Notes: a model not told the origin generated them from the letters alone. Positions 28,101 through 47,602 are shown, numbered from the stretch's first letter. The stretch: 64,000 nucleotides of DNA from Numida meleagris (GCF_002078875.1 NC_034412.1:8299568-8363567), one strand, 5' to 3'. Made by a program: numbers and translations.

Positions 28101-31100
28101 TGGACTACATGGTGGAGCTGGGCACACTGCTGGGGGGGACCAAGGAGCCCACCCGCCTGCAGATGCAGCAGGTGCTGGACTTCGAGACGCTGCTGGCCAA
28201 CATCACCGTGCCGCAGGCTGAGCGGCGGGATGATGAGAAGATCTACCACAAGATGAGCATCGCTGAGCTGCAGGTGGACATGCTCCTCCTGGGTCTGGAA
28301 CACAAGAGGAGGTTGTTCAGGGCAGGGCCATGCTCAGCATACCCTGGGCAGCCCAGCACGTGGACATGCTGCAGTGCGGTGCTCACCCCACCATCACTGG
28401 GATTTGGGGAACTCTGTGGGCATCCCTTGTCCTGCTGCTGTGGTAGAAACAGGGAGCAGTGGTTTGGGGCAGAAAACAGATTTGGAGTGGTGGGGGACCT
28501 GGGGACACCCAGGAAGGGTGGTGCTGAACCATTTTCCCCATGCCCCTGCAGGTCCTTGCCCCCGCCATCGACTGGCTGGATTACCTGTCCTATGCACTGG
28601 CCCCGCTGGAGCTGGCCGAGACGGAGCCAGTGGTGGTGTATGGGGACACCTACCTCCAGCAGGTCTCTGAGCTCATCAACAGCACCGACAGGAGGTGAGC
28701 ACCCCCAGGCCCCTATTTGGGCATAGGACATCCCCCATGCACTGGTCTTGTGGCCACGTGCAGCATCCTTCTGCCCTACAGCATCCTGAACAACTACCTG
28801 ATCTGGAACCTGGTGCAGAAAACAGCCTCCAGCCTGGACCAGCGCTTTGAGACAGCCCAGGAGAGGCTGCTGGAGACACTCTATGGCACCAGGAAGGTAA
28901 TAGGGGGTTAGGGCCACCCTTCTCTATTCACAGCAGTGCAGAGGTAGATGGGATTGCTTCTGCCCTTGGGGACCCCTTGGGATGCTAAGCCCCAGATGCT
29001 GCAGAAGGATTTGGGGAACAACTTTTGGGATGCAGGGTTTCACTGTGGAGCATCTCCCCACAGCCAGGGGGAGGCAGTGGGCAGGGAGGGAGCGGGGATC
29101 GGGGTCTGTGGCTGCCTGGCATCTCAGGGGCTCCGGTCTCACTCCCACAGTCCTGCACGCCCCGCTGGCAGACCTGCATCTCAAACACAGATGACACGCT
29201 GGGCTTCGCCCTGGGCTCCCTCTTTGTCAAAGCCACCTTCGACCGGGACAGCAAGGCCATCGTGAGGACACATTCCCTCCCCATCCATGGGAACTCCTGT
29301 TTTCTCCCAGATCCTGGGGAGCGGTGAAATGGGACCCCCAGTATTGGGGATGGGATGGGGGGGCTCACCCATGGTTACCTCCTGCCCAACTCATCCCTGT
29401 GTGGGGGCACAGGGGAACACAGAATCCCCTCCTGTCCCCAGGCGGAGGAGATGATCAGTGAGATCCGGACGGCCTTTGAGGTGTCCCTGGACCAGCTGGA
29501 CTGGATGGATGAGAAGACCAGGCAGGCAGCCAAGGAGAAGGTGAGAGACCCTCAGGAGACCCCTCCAGTATCCCCCAGGCCCATCTCACCACCAGGGCTT
29601 CTCCCCATGCAGGCAGATGCCATCTATGACATGATCGGCTTCCCAGAATTCATCCTGGACAACAAAGAGCTGGACGATGTCTATGATGGGGTAGGGGCTC
29701 ATGGAGAGGGGTCCAACACATTCACACAACCCATGGCGGGACAATGCAGCAAGAGACAGTCCTTCCTCACCCATCCTCTTCCTCACCAGTACGAGGTCTC
29801 GGAGGACTCCTTCTTCCAGAACATGCTCAACTTCTACAACTTCTCTGCCAAAGTGATGGCTGACCAGCTGCGGAAACCTCCCAATCGTGACCAGTAAGCG
29901 GGATGGAGGGCTATAGGGGTAGAGGAAGTGAGCAGAGGCTGGCACCATCACGGTGTCATGGTGGCAGCAAGCCACCTGAGGGTGGCATAGAGGTCCTGGG
30001 TCATTTAGGCATCCCTGCCCCACAGGTGACCACCAGGGTGGGAACAAGGGTTAGAGCATATCAAGAAATGGGGTGGCACAGAAAATCGTGGGGACTCTGT
30101 CTTATCCCCAGTATGGATGCAGGGTCCTTTGACAGGGGGTGGGTGCCAGCCCCATGCAGGGGGGACCCAAGGAGGGAGATGGCACAGGAGGGCCCTGGAG
30201 GGGCCAGACAGAGGGGACACATCCCTGTCTCCTATCCCCCAGGTGGAGCATGACCCCACAGACCGTCAATGCCTACTACCTGCCCACCAAGAACGGCATC
30301 GTGTTCCCCGCCGGCATCCTGCAGGCACCCTTCTATGCCCGCAACCACCCCAAGTGAGCCTGATATGGGGCTGGGGGCAGCTCACGGCTGGGGGGCACTC
30401 ATGAGCTGGAGGGGCTGCATTCACCCACCTCTTTCCTGCGGTCCCATAGAGCCCTCAATTTCGGTGGCATCGGTGTAGTGATGGGGCATGAACTGACCCA
30501 CGCCTTTGATGACCAAGGTGAGAGCAACAAGAGCCCCCATCGCCTTCCCATCCCCTTCCCAGACTTATCTCCTGGGTGTGGGGAGAGGGTGTCGCTTTGC
30601 CATCCATTGCATCATGCGTGCTCGTGGCCCTGGCCACCCCCCCAACCTGGCTGGCTGGCTTCCCCTTCTATGTCCTGTTTCCCCAGGTGGCACCTGCCGA
30701 TACCTCCCCCTGGCTTCTCTGTGCAGCTTTCGCTCCATCCGCTTGGTGAGGACACGGTGTCTGCAGCTCGGGCCGGCCCGTGGCTCCCCAGCCTCCTCCT
30801 CATCCTCCTTTTGGGATGGGTCCCTCTCACATCTGCTCTGCTTTGCACCTTCACCGGAGCCAATGGGGATGAGCAGGGGCCAAGGGGGAATTTGGGGTCA
30901 CAGGGGATAGCAGGGGACTCTGTAGGGGGATAAATACACTGCAGGGGCTGGGGGACACTGTGCCCCCGGGGTGCATGAACCCAAGGCTCCAGGTCCCCTG
31001 AAGGCCCCCATGGTGCTCGGTTTGGGGAACCCTGCAGCAGGTTTGGAGTCGCTGCCCCATGGTTTGGTCCCACAGGCCGCGAGTATGACAAGGAGGGCAA

Positions 31101-31709
31101 CCTGCGGCCCTGGTGGCAGAACTCCTCGCTGGAGGCCTTCAAGAACCGCACAGCCTGCATGACGGAGCAGTACGGCCGCTACACCGTGCACCGCGAGAAC
31201 GTCAACGGCCGCCAGACACTGGGAGAGAACATTGCCGACAACGGCGGGCTCAAGGCAGCCTACAATGTGAGTGGGACTGCTTGGATGGGAGGCACAGCCC
31301 TTAACCCCCTCCCATGGTTTCATGGCGTCCATCCCACAGGCATACAAATCCTGGCTGCAGAAGAATGGAGAAGAGAAGCAGCTCCCGGCACTGGGGCTTA
31401 CCAACCACCAGCTCTTCTTTGTGGGTTTTGCGCAAGTATGGCTTCACGCCCTTCACAGCCCCACGGTGCCACTTCCGTGCCCCAAAGTGGGGGTCTTGTT
31501 TCCCCATCCCTACAGCCATTCCCTTCCCCCAGGTGTGGTGCTCGGTCCGGACACCCGAGAGCTCCCACGAAGGGCTGGTGACCGACCCGCACAGCCCCGA
31601 CAAGTACCGCGTCATCGGCACCCTCAGTAACTCGCGGGACTTCGTGCAACACTTTGGCTGCCCGCTGGGCTCGCCCATGAACCCCGGCAAGCACTGTGAG
31701 GTGTGGTAG
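25105..31709 (+). CDS. ECE2: endothelin-converting enzyme 2 (M13 zinc metallopeptidase)
   Basis: Type II membrane peptidase of the neprilysin family, acting in secretory compartments on big endothelin and neuropeptides. Nineteen exons: 25105-25137, 26436-26522, 26859-27003, 27139-27354, 27430-27554, 27643-27789, 27867-27932, 28085-28273, 28552-28694, 28782-28896, 29151-29261, 29442-29540, 29613-29690, 29790-29893, 30243-30353, 30450-30517, 31076-31266, 31340-31435, 31533-31709. They total 2301 bases, 766 aa. The start MNVALQELG matches human ECE2. Exon 2 ([13 protein letters not shown]) resembles the ECE1 exon STYKRATLDEE and may also serve as an alternative start. One membrane span is in exon 3. 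The substrate motif NAYYLP is in exon 15, zinc motif HELTH in exon 16, third ligand in GENIADNGG in exon 17, and the chain ends in CEVW (the CxxW motif). It is transcribed divergently from PSMD2, unlike in mammals. Confidence 0.97.
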
Positions 31710-31934
31710 GGACGGGGACCCCCCCCTCAGGGGGTGCCCCAGCTCTGCCTCCCACCCCGCTCATGCCAGGGGAGCGTCCCCAGGCTGTGCGGACGGAGGC
31801 TGGGTGCTGCCCGGCCCCGCTGTCCCCGCGCTCCCTCCTGCCCCGGCTTGGATCCCCCATCCCCGCCCGCCGGGCCCGGCCGCGGGCACTGGTGCCTTCC
31901 GCTGCGGGTGGCTCTCGCTGACTTTATTTGAACG

Positions 31935-31940
31935 ATTAAA
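31935..31940 (+). terminator. ECE2: ECE2 poly(A) signal (ATTAAA)
   Basis: ATTAAA 226 bases after the ECE2 stop codon. The next gene's promoter begins within about 150 bases. Confidence 0.6.
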
Positions 31941-32104
31941 TGCAGTTTCCACCTATGCCAACATCTCCGGGTCCTTCGTCGGGGAGTGGGACCGGAGGTA
32001 TCCGAGGGACTGGGTCGCTACGGGGATGCACGCACCCCAGCGGCAGCAACGGGAGGGAAAATGGCGGCAGTGGCACTGAGTACTAGCAGGGCGGCACCGC
32101 GCCG

Positions 32105-32280
32105 CGCAATGCCCGCCGGGACTTGTAGGCACTTGCAGGCCTCGCGGCGAGCAGCGCGGCTTGGCGCAGGGCACGACGGGAGCTGTAGTTTCGACGCGAA
32201 GGATGATGGGAAACGTAGTTCCGGCCCCCGCAGGCCCCGCCGCCGCACTGCGGGGTCTGCACTACATCTCCCAGCAGGCA
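32105..32280. promoter_or_regulatory. cluster of four ZNF143/Staf-type motifs in the MUL1-like promoter
   Basis: Matches to ACTACAnnTCCCAGnATGC. On the minus strand: CTACAAGTCCCGGCGGGCA (about 32127-32109), ACTACAGCTCCCGTCGTGC (32189-32171) and ACTACGTTTCCCATCATCC (32219-32201). On the plus strand: ACTACATCTCCCAGCAGGC (32261-32279). The block is CpG-rich, has no obvious TATA box, and sits 370-540 bases before the MUL1-like start codon. Confidence 0.7.
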
Positions 32281-32644
32281 GCGCGGCCGGGCCTGGGTCC
32301 GGGCCTAGGCGCCTTGGGGGGCGGCGGGGCCGGGCCGGGCCGGGGTGAGCGGCGGCAGCGGGGCCGGACCGGGGGGCTGGGGCCGGACTAGGGGGCTGTG
32401 CTCGGGCTGGGAGTTCCGGGCCTGCTGGGGAGCGCCAGGCCTCGGTGAGGCCCTGGGTGCAGGGCCCGGGCCGGGTGCTGGGTGCAGGATGAGGAGGGAG
32501 TGCAGGCCGCAGGCTGGGTGCGGGGTGCAGGCCCCAGCATTGCGGGTGCCGAGCTGACCCCCGCGGGGTCACAGGTAGTGGGACGTCCCCAGCGCCTCCC
32601 CAGCCACGAGCTCACCTTGCAGAGCCGCTGCCCCAGCCCGTGCC

Positions 32645-34111
32645 ATGGATGCGCTGCCCATCACGCCCGTGGAGTTGCTGTGCCTGGGCTCCAGCCTCGC
32701 CTTCTCCAGCCTCTTCTACTACCTGTACAGGAAGAAAGCCCGAGTTGTGGCACGCATACAGGTAGCCTGTCTCACTGTGCCCTCTCCCACCCGCTGTCCC
32801 TACCCCATTGTCCGGTCCAGAGGCGGTGCACCCTGCTGATGTCTACATCCTCCATCAGTGTCATTATACCTAGCACCAGCAGGTCATATCCTGCCGAATG
32901 CCATGCACAAATCTGCTGCTGCCAGCCCATCTGACTGTGCCTGTGTTCATGCTGAGCCCTACTCTTCTAGGAGGCCCCAAAACTCCAGGTTGACGACAGT
33001 TTACCAGCACTGGTGTCTGCAGCTGATGGGAGGTGCCTGCCTTATGTTGCCCTGGAAGGTAAGGCATACCCATGGCCACATGCTGGGAACAGGCTCTCCT
33101 CCTTTGGCTGCAATACATCCGTTTGTCCTCAGGCATAGTGCTGCCAGCCAAGGCTGCGCTGTCCAGCCATTACCACGGGGGGATGCAGGGCGTGATCCAG
33201 AAGCTGCTTCTGAAAGAGCATCGGCTCATCTGGAACAGCTTGGCACGGAGCTGGTGAGCAACAGAGGGGACATCAGGGACTGGCAGGTCCAGACCCCAGC
33301 CTCTGGGGACACATGAGAGGCAGAAAGCAGCTTGCTTAGAGACTGCAGTCCTTACCCCACAGTTCAGCCCTAGCAGCTCAGGTTTCCTTCACATTCTCCA
33401 CATATCAGTGCTGTACTCTCTGCTTGCAGGACTGAGAGCGAGCGGGTGCTCTCAGAGCAGGTCTACACCGTCCCCTTCTTGCTGGCTTCCCCGGATGCTG
33501 AGGCAGTGACACAGGTGAGCGTGGAGAGCCCGCTGAAAGCTGTCTGCCTGCCCCTGGAAATGGTGTATGAGCGCTTCCAGCAGCCAGCTCACGGCTTCCG
33601 CGACCTGCTGGGCCACTACCTGAGTGGAGAGAAACCCAAAGGCATCCTTGAGACAGAGGAGATGCTGCGAGTTGGGGCTGGGCTGACAGGCATGGGGGAG
33701 CTGGCCCTGCACCCTGACGGCTCCCTGCACCTCCAGCCACCAGCACGGGAGGGCGAGTATTTCTTGTGCCTGGGGGACTGGCAGACAGTGCTGGCTGAGC
33801 TGGAGTCATCCAGAGGGTTTTGGAAGGGGGCAGCTATGTTGTGTGCCATGGTGGGGTTGGCAGTCCTCCTGCACACCCTGTGCCGTGCCATCCGCCACAA
33901 GCACCAGGACAAGGAGCTGGAGGTGGAGGAGAATGATGATGAGGGGCTGGAGGATTCCTGTGTGGTTTGCCTTACCCGGCCCCGTGAGTGTGTCCTCCTG
34001 GGCTGTGGCCACATCTGCTGCTGCTTCCGCTGCTTCCAGGCCTTGCCCACTCGTCTCTGCCCCATCTGCCGGGGGCCCATTGACCGTGTAGTGCCCCTGT
34101 ACCAGGCCTGA
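32645..34111 (+). CDS. MUL1-like mitochondrial RING E3 ubiquitin ligase
   Basis: Four exons (32645-32761, 32971-33058, 33133-33253, 33430-34111), 335 aa against 352 for human MUL1. An N-terminal membrane segment (about residues 10-28) is followed by YRKKARV, as in MUL1 YRQKARV. The BAM/GIDE-type intermembrane domain keeps VIQKL and HYLSGEKPKGILETEEML. A second membrane span lies at about 241-261, and a C-terminal C3HC4 RING at about 286-322 (CVVC, CGHIC, CPIC), ending VVPLYQA (human VIPLYNS). By family, it would span the outer mitochondrial membrane with the RING in the cytosol and ubiquitylate or SUMOylate mitochondrial substrates. It is distinct from MUL1 itself, which maps elsewhere in vertebrates, so it is a second family member. 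No canonical poly(A) signal was found; GATAAA at 34870 is a candidate. Confidence 0.92.
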
Positions 34112-39614
<5,503 letters not shown>

Positions 39615-40129
39615 ACCCGGAGAACCACCACCAGGACCCACGGAGGGGGGGGGGGCATGCCCACGCCCCCCCCCACACCCCGGGGAGGGGGTACCGCACG
39701 CCGGGGGCCCCCGCTCCATCCCCGCCTTCGGGGCAGCCCCCTCGGGCCATGCACTTTACCCCCCCCTTCCCCTGGGCAGAGGGACCCCCCCCAAAAAAAT
39801 ATATACCTTTAAGGTGTGGGGGGGTCGGAGCGGACTCGGAGCGCTGCTGCTGCCCGGAGATATTCTTTGCTCCATCGTTTTTTGCATGAGCTTTGGTGGC
39901 CCGAGCGCCGTGTCCTGGTGTCGAGGGTCAGCCCCACTCCGGCACGCTTCTTTTTAACAGGAAAAATCCTCATATTTGTATTTTTATATCTATCGATCCG
40001 AATCTTTGTTAAAAACGATCGATCCGCCGACGTCGGTCCGCTGTTGGAGTCTGCAGTGTAAAGGGGTCATATTTTTTTCCATAAGAAAACAACAAAAAGA
40101 GAGAAAAAAATATATATATATAAAAGGGG

Positions 40130-40950
40130 GGGAGATGGAGAGAGAAAGGGAGAGAAAAGGAGAAAAAGGGAGAAAGGGGGGAAATGGAGAAAAGAGTCAA
40201 AAGGGGGGAAAGAAGAGTGAAAGGGGGAAAACAAAAAAGAGTGAAAAGGGGGAAATAAAAAGAGTGAAAAGGGGAAAATAAAGAGTGAAAGGGGGAAAAA
40301 AAGAGTGAAAAGGGGGAAATAAAAAGAGTGAAAGGGGGAAAACAAAAAAGAGTGAAAGGGGGGAAATAAAAAGAGTGAAAGGGGGAAAATAAAAAAGAGT
40401 GAAAGGGGGGAAATAAAAAGAGTGAAAGGGGGAAAATAAAAAGAGTGAAAGGGGGAAANAAATAAAAAGAGTGAAAGGGGGAAAATAAAAAGAGTGAAAG
40501 GGGGAAAATAAAAAGTGAAAAGGGTGAAATAAGAGTGAAAAGGGGGAAATAAAAAGAGTGAAAAGGGGGAAATAAAAAGAGTGAAAACGGGGAAATAAAG
40601 AGTGAAAGGGGGAAAATAAAAAGAGTGAAAAGGGGGAAATAAAGAGTGAAAGGGGGAAAATAAAAAGAGTGAAAAGGGGAAAATAAAAAGAGTGAAAAGG
40701 GGAAAAAAGAGTGAAAAGAGAGAAAGGGGGAAATGGAAAAAAGGGAGAATATGAAGAAAGGGGGAAAAAAAGAAAAGAGAAAGGGGAAAAAGCAGAAAAA
40801 GAGAAAAGGGGACAAAAAGGGGGGGAAGGAAAAATGAGACAAAGAAAAGACAGAAAATGGAAAAAAGAGAGAAGGGGGGGGAAAGAGAGAAAAGGGGGGG
40901 AGGGAAGGAAAAAAAGAGAGAGTGAAAGGGAAAAAAGAGAGAAAAACACA
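40130..40950 (+). repeat. polypurine minisatellite, unit about GAGTGAAAGGGGGAAAATAAAAA
   Basis: An almost pure A/G strand of about 0.8 kb. Between about 40210 and 40700 it is a tandem array of 18-25-base units of GAGTGAAA, G4-6, A3-4, then TAAAAA or CAAAAA. I count about 17 AATAAA hexamers in the sense direction. The flanks are less regular GA-rich sequence. One N (40459) shows an assembly problem. Confidence 0.93.
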
Positions 40951-41213
40951 GCCTGGGGGGGGGGAACTGCACCGCCATCATCCATCGCCCCGCGGCCGCC
41001 TCTGTCCGGAGGGATGCGGGATTCGGGGGGGGCTGTGGGGGGGGGTTATAGGGGAACAGGGGTCCGCTCCTGAGCTGTCGTTTTTAATTTTGTACTTTAA
41101 TTTAATTTTGTTTTGTAAGAAGCTTCTCGGGGAGGGTCGGGGCGGGGGGTGGGGGGTGCATGAGAAAAGCCGTCATTCTTTTTTCGGTCGCCTCCGAGCG
41201 GCGTTTACGGGGA

Positions 41214-41292
41214 CAAAAAAATGCAAAAAAAAAAAAAAAAAAAAATGAAAAAAAAAAAGGAAAAAAAAATCCAGGAAAAAAAAAAAAAGACA
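41214..41292 (+). repeat. A-rich tract
   Basis: Several poly(A) runs broken by single T, G or C bases, followed by a (CA)n stretch to about 41314. It lies in the CAMK2N2 3' UTR. No target-site duplication or retroelement body was recognised, so it is called simple sequence rather than an insertion. Confidence 0.75.
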
Positions 41293-41415
41293 ACCATACA
41301 CACACACACACAAAACAAGGAGGAAGAGGAGCGATCCGCGCGCCATCGTGTTCCACCAACGGCCCATTGTAACGTCCAGCGCCATTTGTCACTGTACGGT
41401 GAACAAAACGCGATG

Positions 41416-41421
41416 AATAAA
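41416..41421 (+). terminator. CAMK2N2: CAMK2N2 distal poly(A) signal
   Basis: AATAAA in unique sequence at the end of the long 3' UTR, followed by T-rich and GT-containing bases. Confidence 0.65.
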
Positions 41422-41948
41422 ATACATCCATGTTCCGCCGCCGCCTGCTCGTTCCTCAACTCCCCCGCCTCGGCACCCCCTGGCTCCGGGGGGGCCCTGC
41501 TGACCCATTTACATGATGGTAGAGCCCTGTGCCCGGGAACGGGGCTGCTGTCCCCCCCACCCTGTCCCCTGCACCTCCCCCCGGGCCTGGGACACCCTGC
41601 TCAGTCAGTGCGTCACCTGCCTGCCGTGTGTGTCACCTCCCCTGGCACAGGGGTGTCCCCAGACCGCAGGGGACAGCACATCAGGGTCACATCCCGCCCC
41701 CCCCCCTCAAGGCCTGGCACTGGGTCACAGCAGCGCTGGGGGCCGGGGGGGGCTGGAATTAAACCCGCTGCAGTCTGATTCTCGGCCGCGCAGCCCAGCG
41801 CCCTGGCTGCAATCCGATAGGATGGGGGGGGGCACAAAGCAATGGGCAGCGCACGGCCCCGCTGCCCCCCCCCCAGCCCTGAACAGCTGGGATGGGGAGC
41901 TGGATTCCCCCACCCCAAAACGAAAGGCACAGAGGTGACACTGCGGGG

Positions 41949-45281
<3,333 letters not shown>

Positions 45282-45459
45282 GGCGACGGCGGCGAACACG
45301 TGCAGCTTCCGGTGTGCATCTGCTAAGAGCTTCCGGCTGGGAGCGTTGTGCTGCATGCAGATTTCCGGTCCCACCGCTGGGGACTTCCGGTCCTCCTGCT
45401 GAGGGCTTCCGGATGGAAACGCGTCCTCACCCGTAAAGAGTTCCGTCTGGGGAGGAGGC
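45282..45459. promoter_or_regulatory. bidirectional EEF1AKMT4/ALG3 promoter with an ETS-site array
   Basis: Only 178 bases separate the two start codons. Five same-orientation (C/T)TTCCGG sites (45306-45312, 45330-45336, 45362-45368, 45384-45390, 45406-45412) plus a TTCCGT at 45441 recur every 22-32 bases, consistent with GABPA/ELK1-type sites. No TATA box is seen. Confidence 0.8.
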
Positions 45460-47602
45460 ATGGCGGTGGGGTTGCGCCGGGTCTGTCGGGAGGTGCTGCT
45501 GGAGCCCCGCTACACGCCGCTGGTGGCCGCCTGCCTGTGCCTGGCGGAGGGCGGCGTCAACCTGTGGGTGATCCGCAGGGTCCCCTGTGAGTAACGGGCG
45601 GTGCGGGGCGGGGTGCGGGGAGCCCCGAGCCGCCCTCCTCAGCCGCCCGCCCACCCCGCAGACACCGAGATCGACTGGCAGGCGTACATGCAGGAGGTGG
45701 AGGGCTTCGCCAACGGCACCCGCGACTACACGCAGCTGCGGGGCGGCACCGGGCCGCTGGTGTGAGTATAGGGCCTATGGGGAGGGCGGTGTGGGGCGGG
45801 ATGGGGGGCAACGCGGCCCGCCCGGTCTGTGCCCGCAGCTACCCCGCCGGCTTTGTGTACCTCTTCCTGGGGCTGTACTATGCCACGGGCCGCGGGGCCG
45901 ACATCCGCCTGGCGCAGCACATCTTCGCCGGGCTCTACCTGCTCAACCTGCTGCTCGTCTTCCGCATCTACTGCCGCACCTGCAAGGTAGGGGGTACCAC
46001 CCCGAGCGGCCCTGTGTGCCACCCACCGGGCCCCGCCACTGAGCCCCTGTCCTGCTAGGTCCCCCCGTATGTGTTCTTCTTCATGTGCTGCGCCTCCTAC
46101 CGCATCCACTCCATCTTCGTCTTGCGGCTCTTCAACGACCCCGTGGCCATGGCCATCCTCTTTCTCGCTGTCAACTTCTTCCTGGAGGACTGCTGGTCCT
46201 GGGGCTGCCTGCTGTTCAGGTGTGGGGTCAGCGGGGCTGGCCTCAGCATGAGGCTCTCCCCTCGTAGGCTGTGCTGTAACCCCACTTCCCACCTAGCCTG
46301 GCTGTGTCAGTGAAGATGAACATCCTCCTCTTCGCACCCGGGTTGCTCTTTCTCCTCCTACAGCGTTTCGGCCTTTTGGGCTGCATCCCCAAGCTCTGCA
46401 TCTGTGCTGTACTCCAGGTTGGTCCCTGCCCCTCGCCATTGCCTGCTGTCACCAGAGTGTCCTGTAGACCCCTGGGTGGGTGTGCTGCAGCTCCAGCACC
46501 TGTGTTGGCCCCATACAACTAACAGCAGACCCCCAGGGCTCCCAGCTTTGGCTGTCCTGCATACACACCTCAGCACACAGTGGGGGTGACAGAGCCCCAG
46601 CTGTTGGCTGCTGTATCTTGCAGGTGGCCCTAGGGCTGCCCTTCCTGCTGGAGAATCCCGTGGGGTACCTGACACGCTCCTTCGACCTGGGCCGTCAGTT
46701 CCAGTTCAAGTGGACAGTGAATTGGCGCTTCCTCCCAGAGGAGGTGTTCCACCACCGGGCTTTCCATGCTGGGCTGCTCCTGGCCCACCTGGCTGGCTTG
46801 GTGCTCTTTGCAATGCACCGATGGCACAGGTGAGACCTGAGTGTCCCCATGGGTACTAAACCCTTGTCAACCATACCCTCCCAGTCCCCATAGTTGTGGC
46901 TCATGGTGGGAAACTGGGGTGGGAAAGACTTTGAGCAGCTGAGACTGATGTTTGTGCTTCCCAGCAGGTCCAAAGAAAGCATCCTATCTCTGCTGAAGGA
47001 TCCAGCTGAGAGGAAGCACCCATCCCCTCCCTTGAGTGTCAACAATATCCTTTGGCAGAGTGCGGGGCGAGGAGAGGGGGAAGGGCAGGGCAAGCACTGG
47101 AAGGCTGCTCGTGGGGAGCCATGGAGGGGGGGTTGCACATCTAGCTTCTTGGGTTTGTCACCTCAATGGTCGCTCACAGATCATCTTCATCCTCTTCTCC
47201 TCCAACTTTCTGGGCGTCTGCTGCAGCCGCTCCCTGCACTACCAGTTCTACGTCTGGTACTTCCACACGCTGCCCTACCTGCTGTGGTGCACCCCGACCT
47301 CCAAGCTTGCCCACATGCCCAAGTATGTGCTGGCAGGGCTCGGTGTCCTGTGGCTGCTGGGGTTTTGAGGGGGCTGTTGTGCCCCCCTACTGACCCCTGG
47401 CTCCCCCCACAGGGTGCTGCTGCTGGGCGTGATCGAGCTCTGCTGGAACACCTACCCCTCCACTGTCTGCAGCTCCCTGTCCCTGCACATCTGTCACGGA
47501 CTGGTCTTGCTCCAGCTGTGGTACGGCACAGCCCTGCCACCAGCCCCACAGCCCCCCCAGCCCAGCAAGAAGTCTGCTCCCCTCTCCAGGAAGGCACAGT
47601 GA
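45460..47602 (+). CDS. ALG3: dolichyl-P-Man:Man5GlcNAc2-PP-dolichol alpha-1,3-mannosyltransferase
   Basis: ER-membrane GT58 enzyme that adds the first mannose from Dol-P-Man on the luminal side during N-glycan precursor assembly. Nine exons: 45460-45586, 45662-45761, 45839-45986, 46059-46219, 46297-46417, 46624-46829, 46968-47044, 47178-47322, 47413-47602. They total 1275 bases, 424 aa (human 438). Conserved landmarks are [50 protein letters not shown] and [19 protein letters not shown]. Multiple hydrophobic spans are present. The intron between exons 7 and 8 is AT-AC, and only those boundaries keep the frame. The ATG was chosen as the first in-frame start after the shared promoter; MAVGLRR begins the N-terminal cytosolic tail. 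Confidence 0.97.
47045..47177 (+). other. ALG3: U12-type AT-AC intron of ALG3
   Basis: The 5' splice site ATATCCTTT matches the U12 consensus at all nine positions. The 133-base intron ends CTCAC, with a branch-like CACCTCAAT about 11 bases before the end. No GT-AG pair restores the frame. The joined codons give N-K-I-I-F, where human has N-Q-I-V. Confidence 0.88.

Larger units (their letters stand above)
39615..41440 (+). other. CAMK2N2: long CAMK2N2 3' UTR
   Basis: No coding feature is present between the stop codon and the canonical AATAAA at 41416-41421, whose surroundings are unique sequence. Members of this family have long 3' UTRs. The segment includes the polypurine minisatellite and the A-tract given below. 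Extension to 41440 is inferred from the signal position. Confidence 0.6.

Noticed and set aside
40009..40985. Three overlapping Phe/Ser/Pro-rich frames of 262-304 codons on the minus strand
   Set aside because: They are the pyrimidine complement of the polypurine minisatellite and contain an unknown base; not genes.
41214..41292. Processed pseudogene or SINE tail suggested by the A-tract
   Set aside because: No retrocopy body or target-site duplication is adjacent; the tract continues the A-rich 3' UTR.
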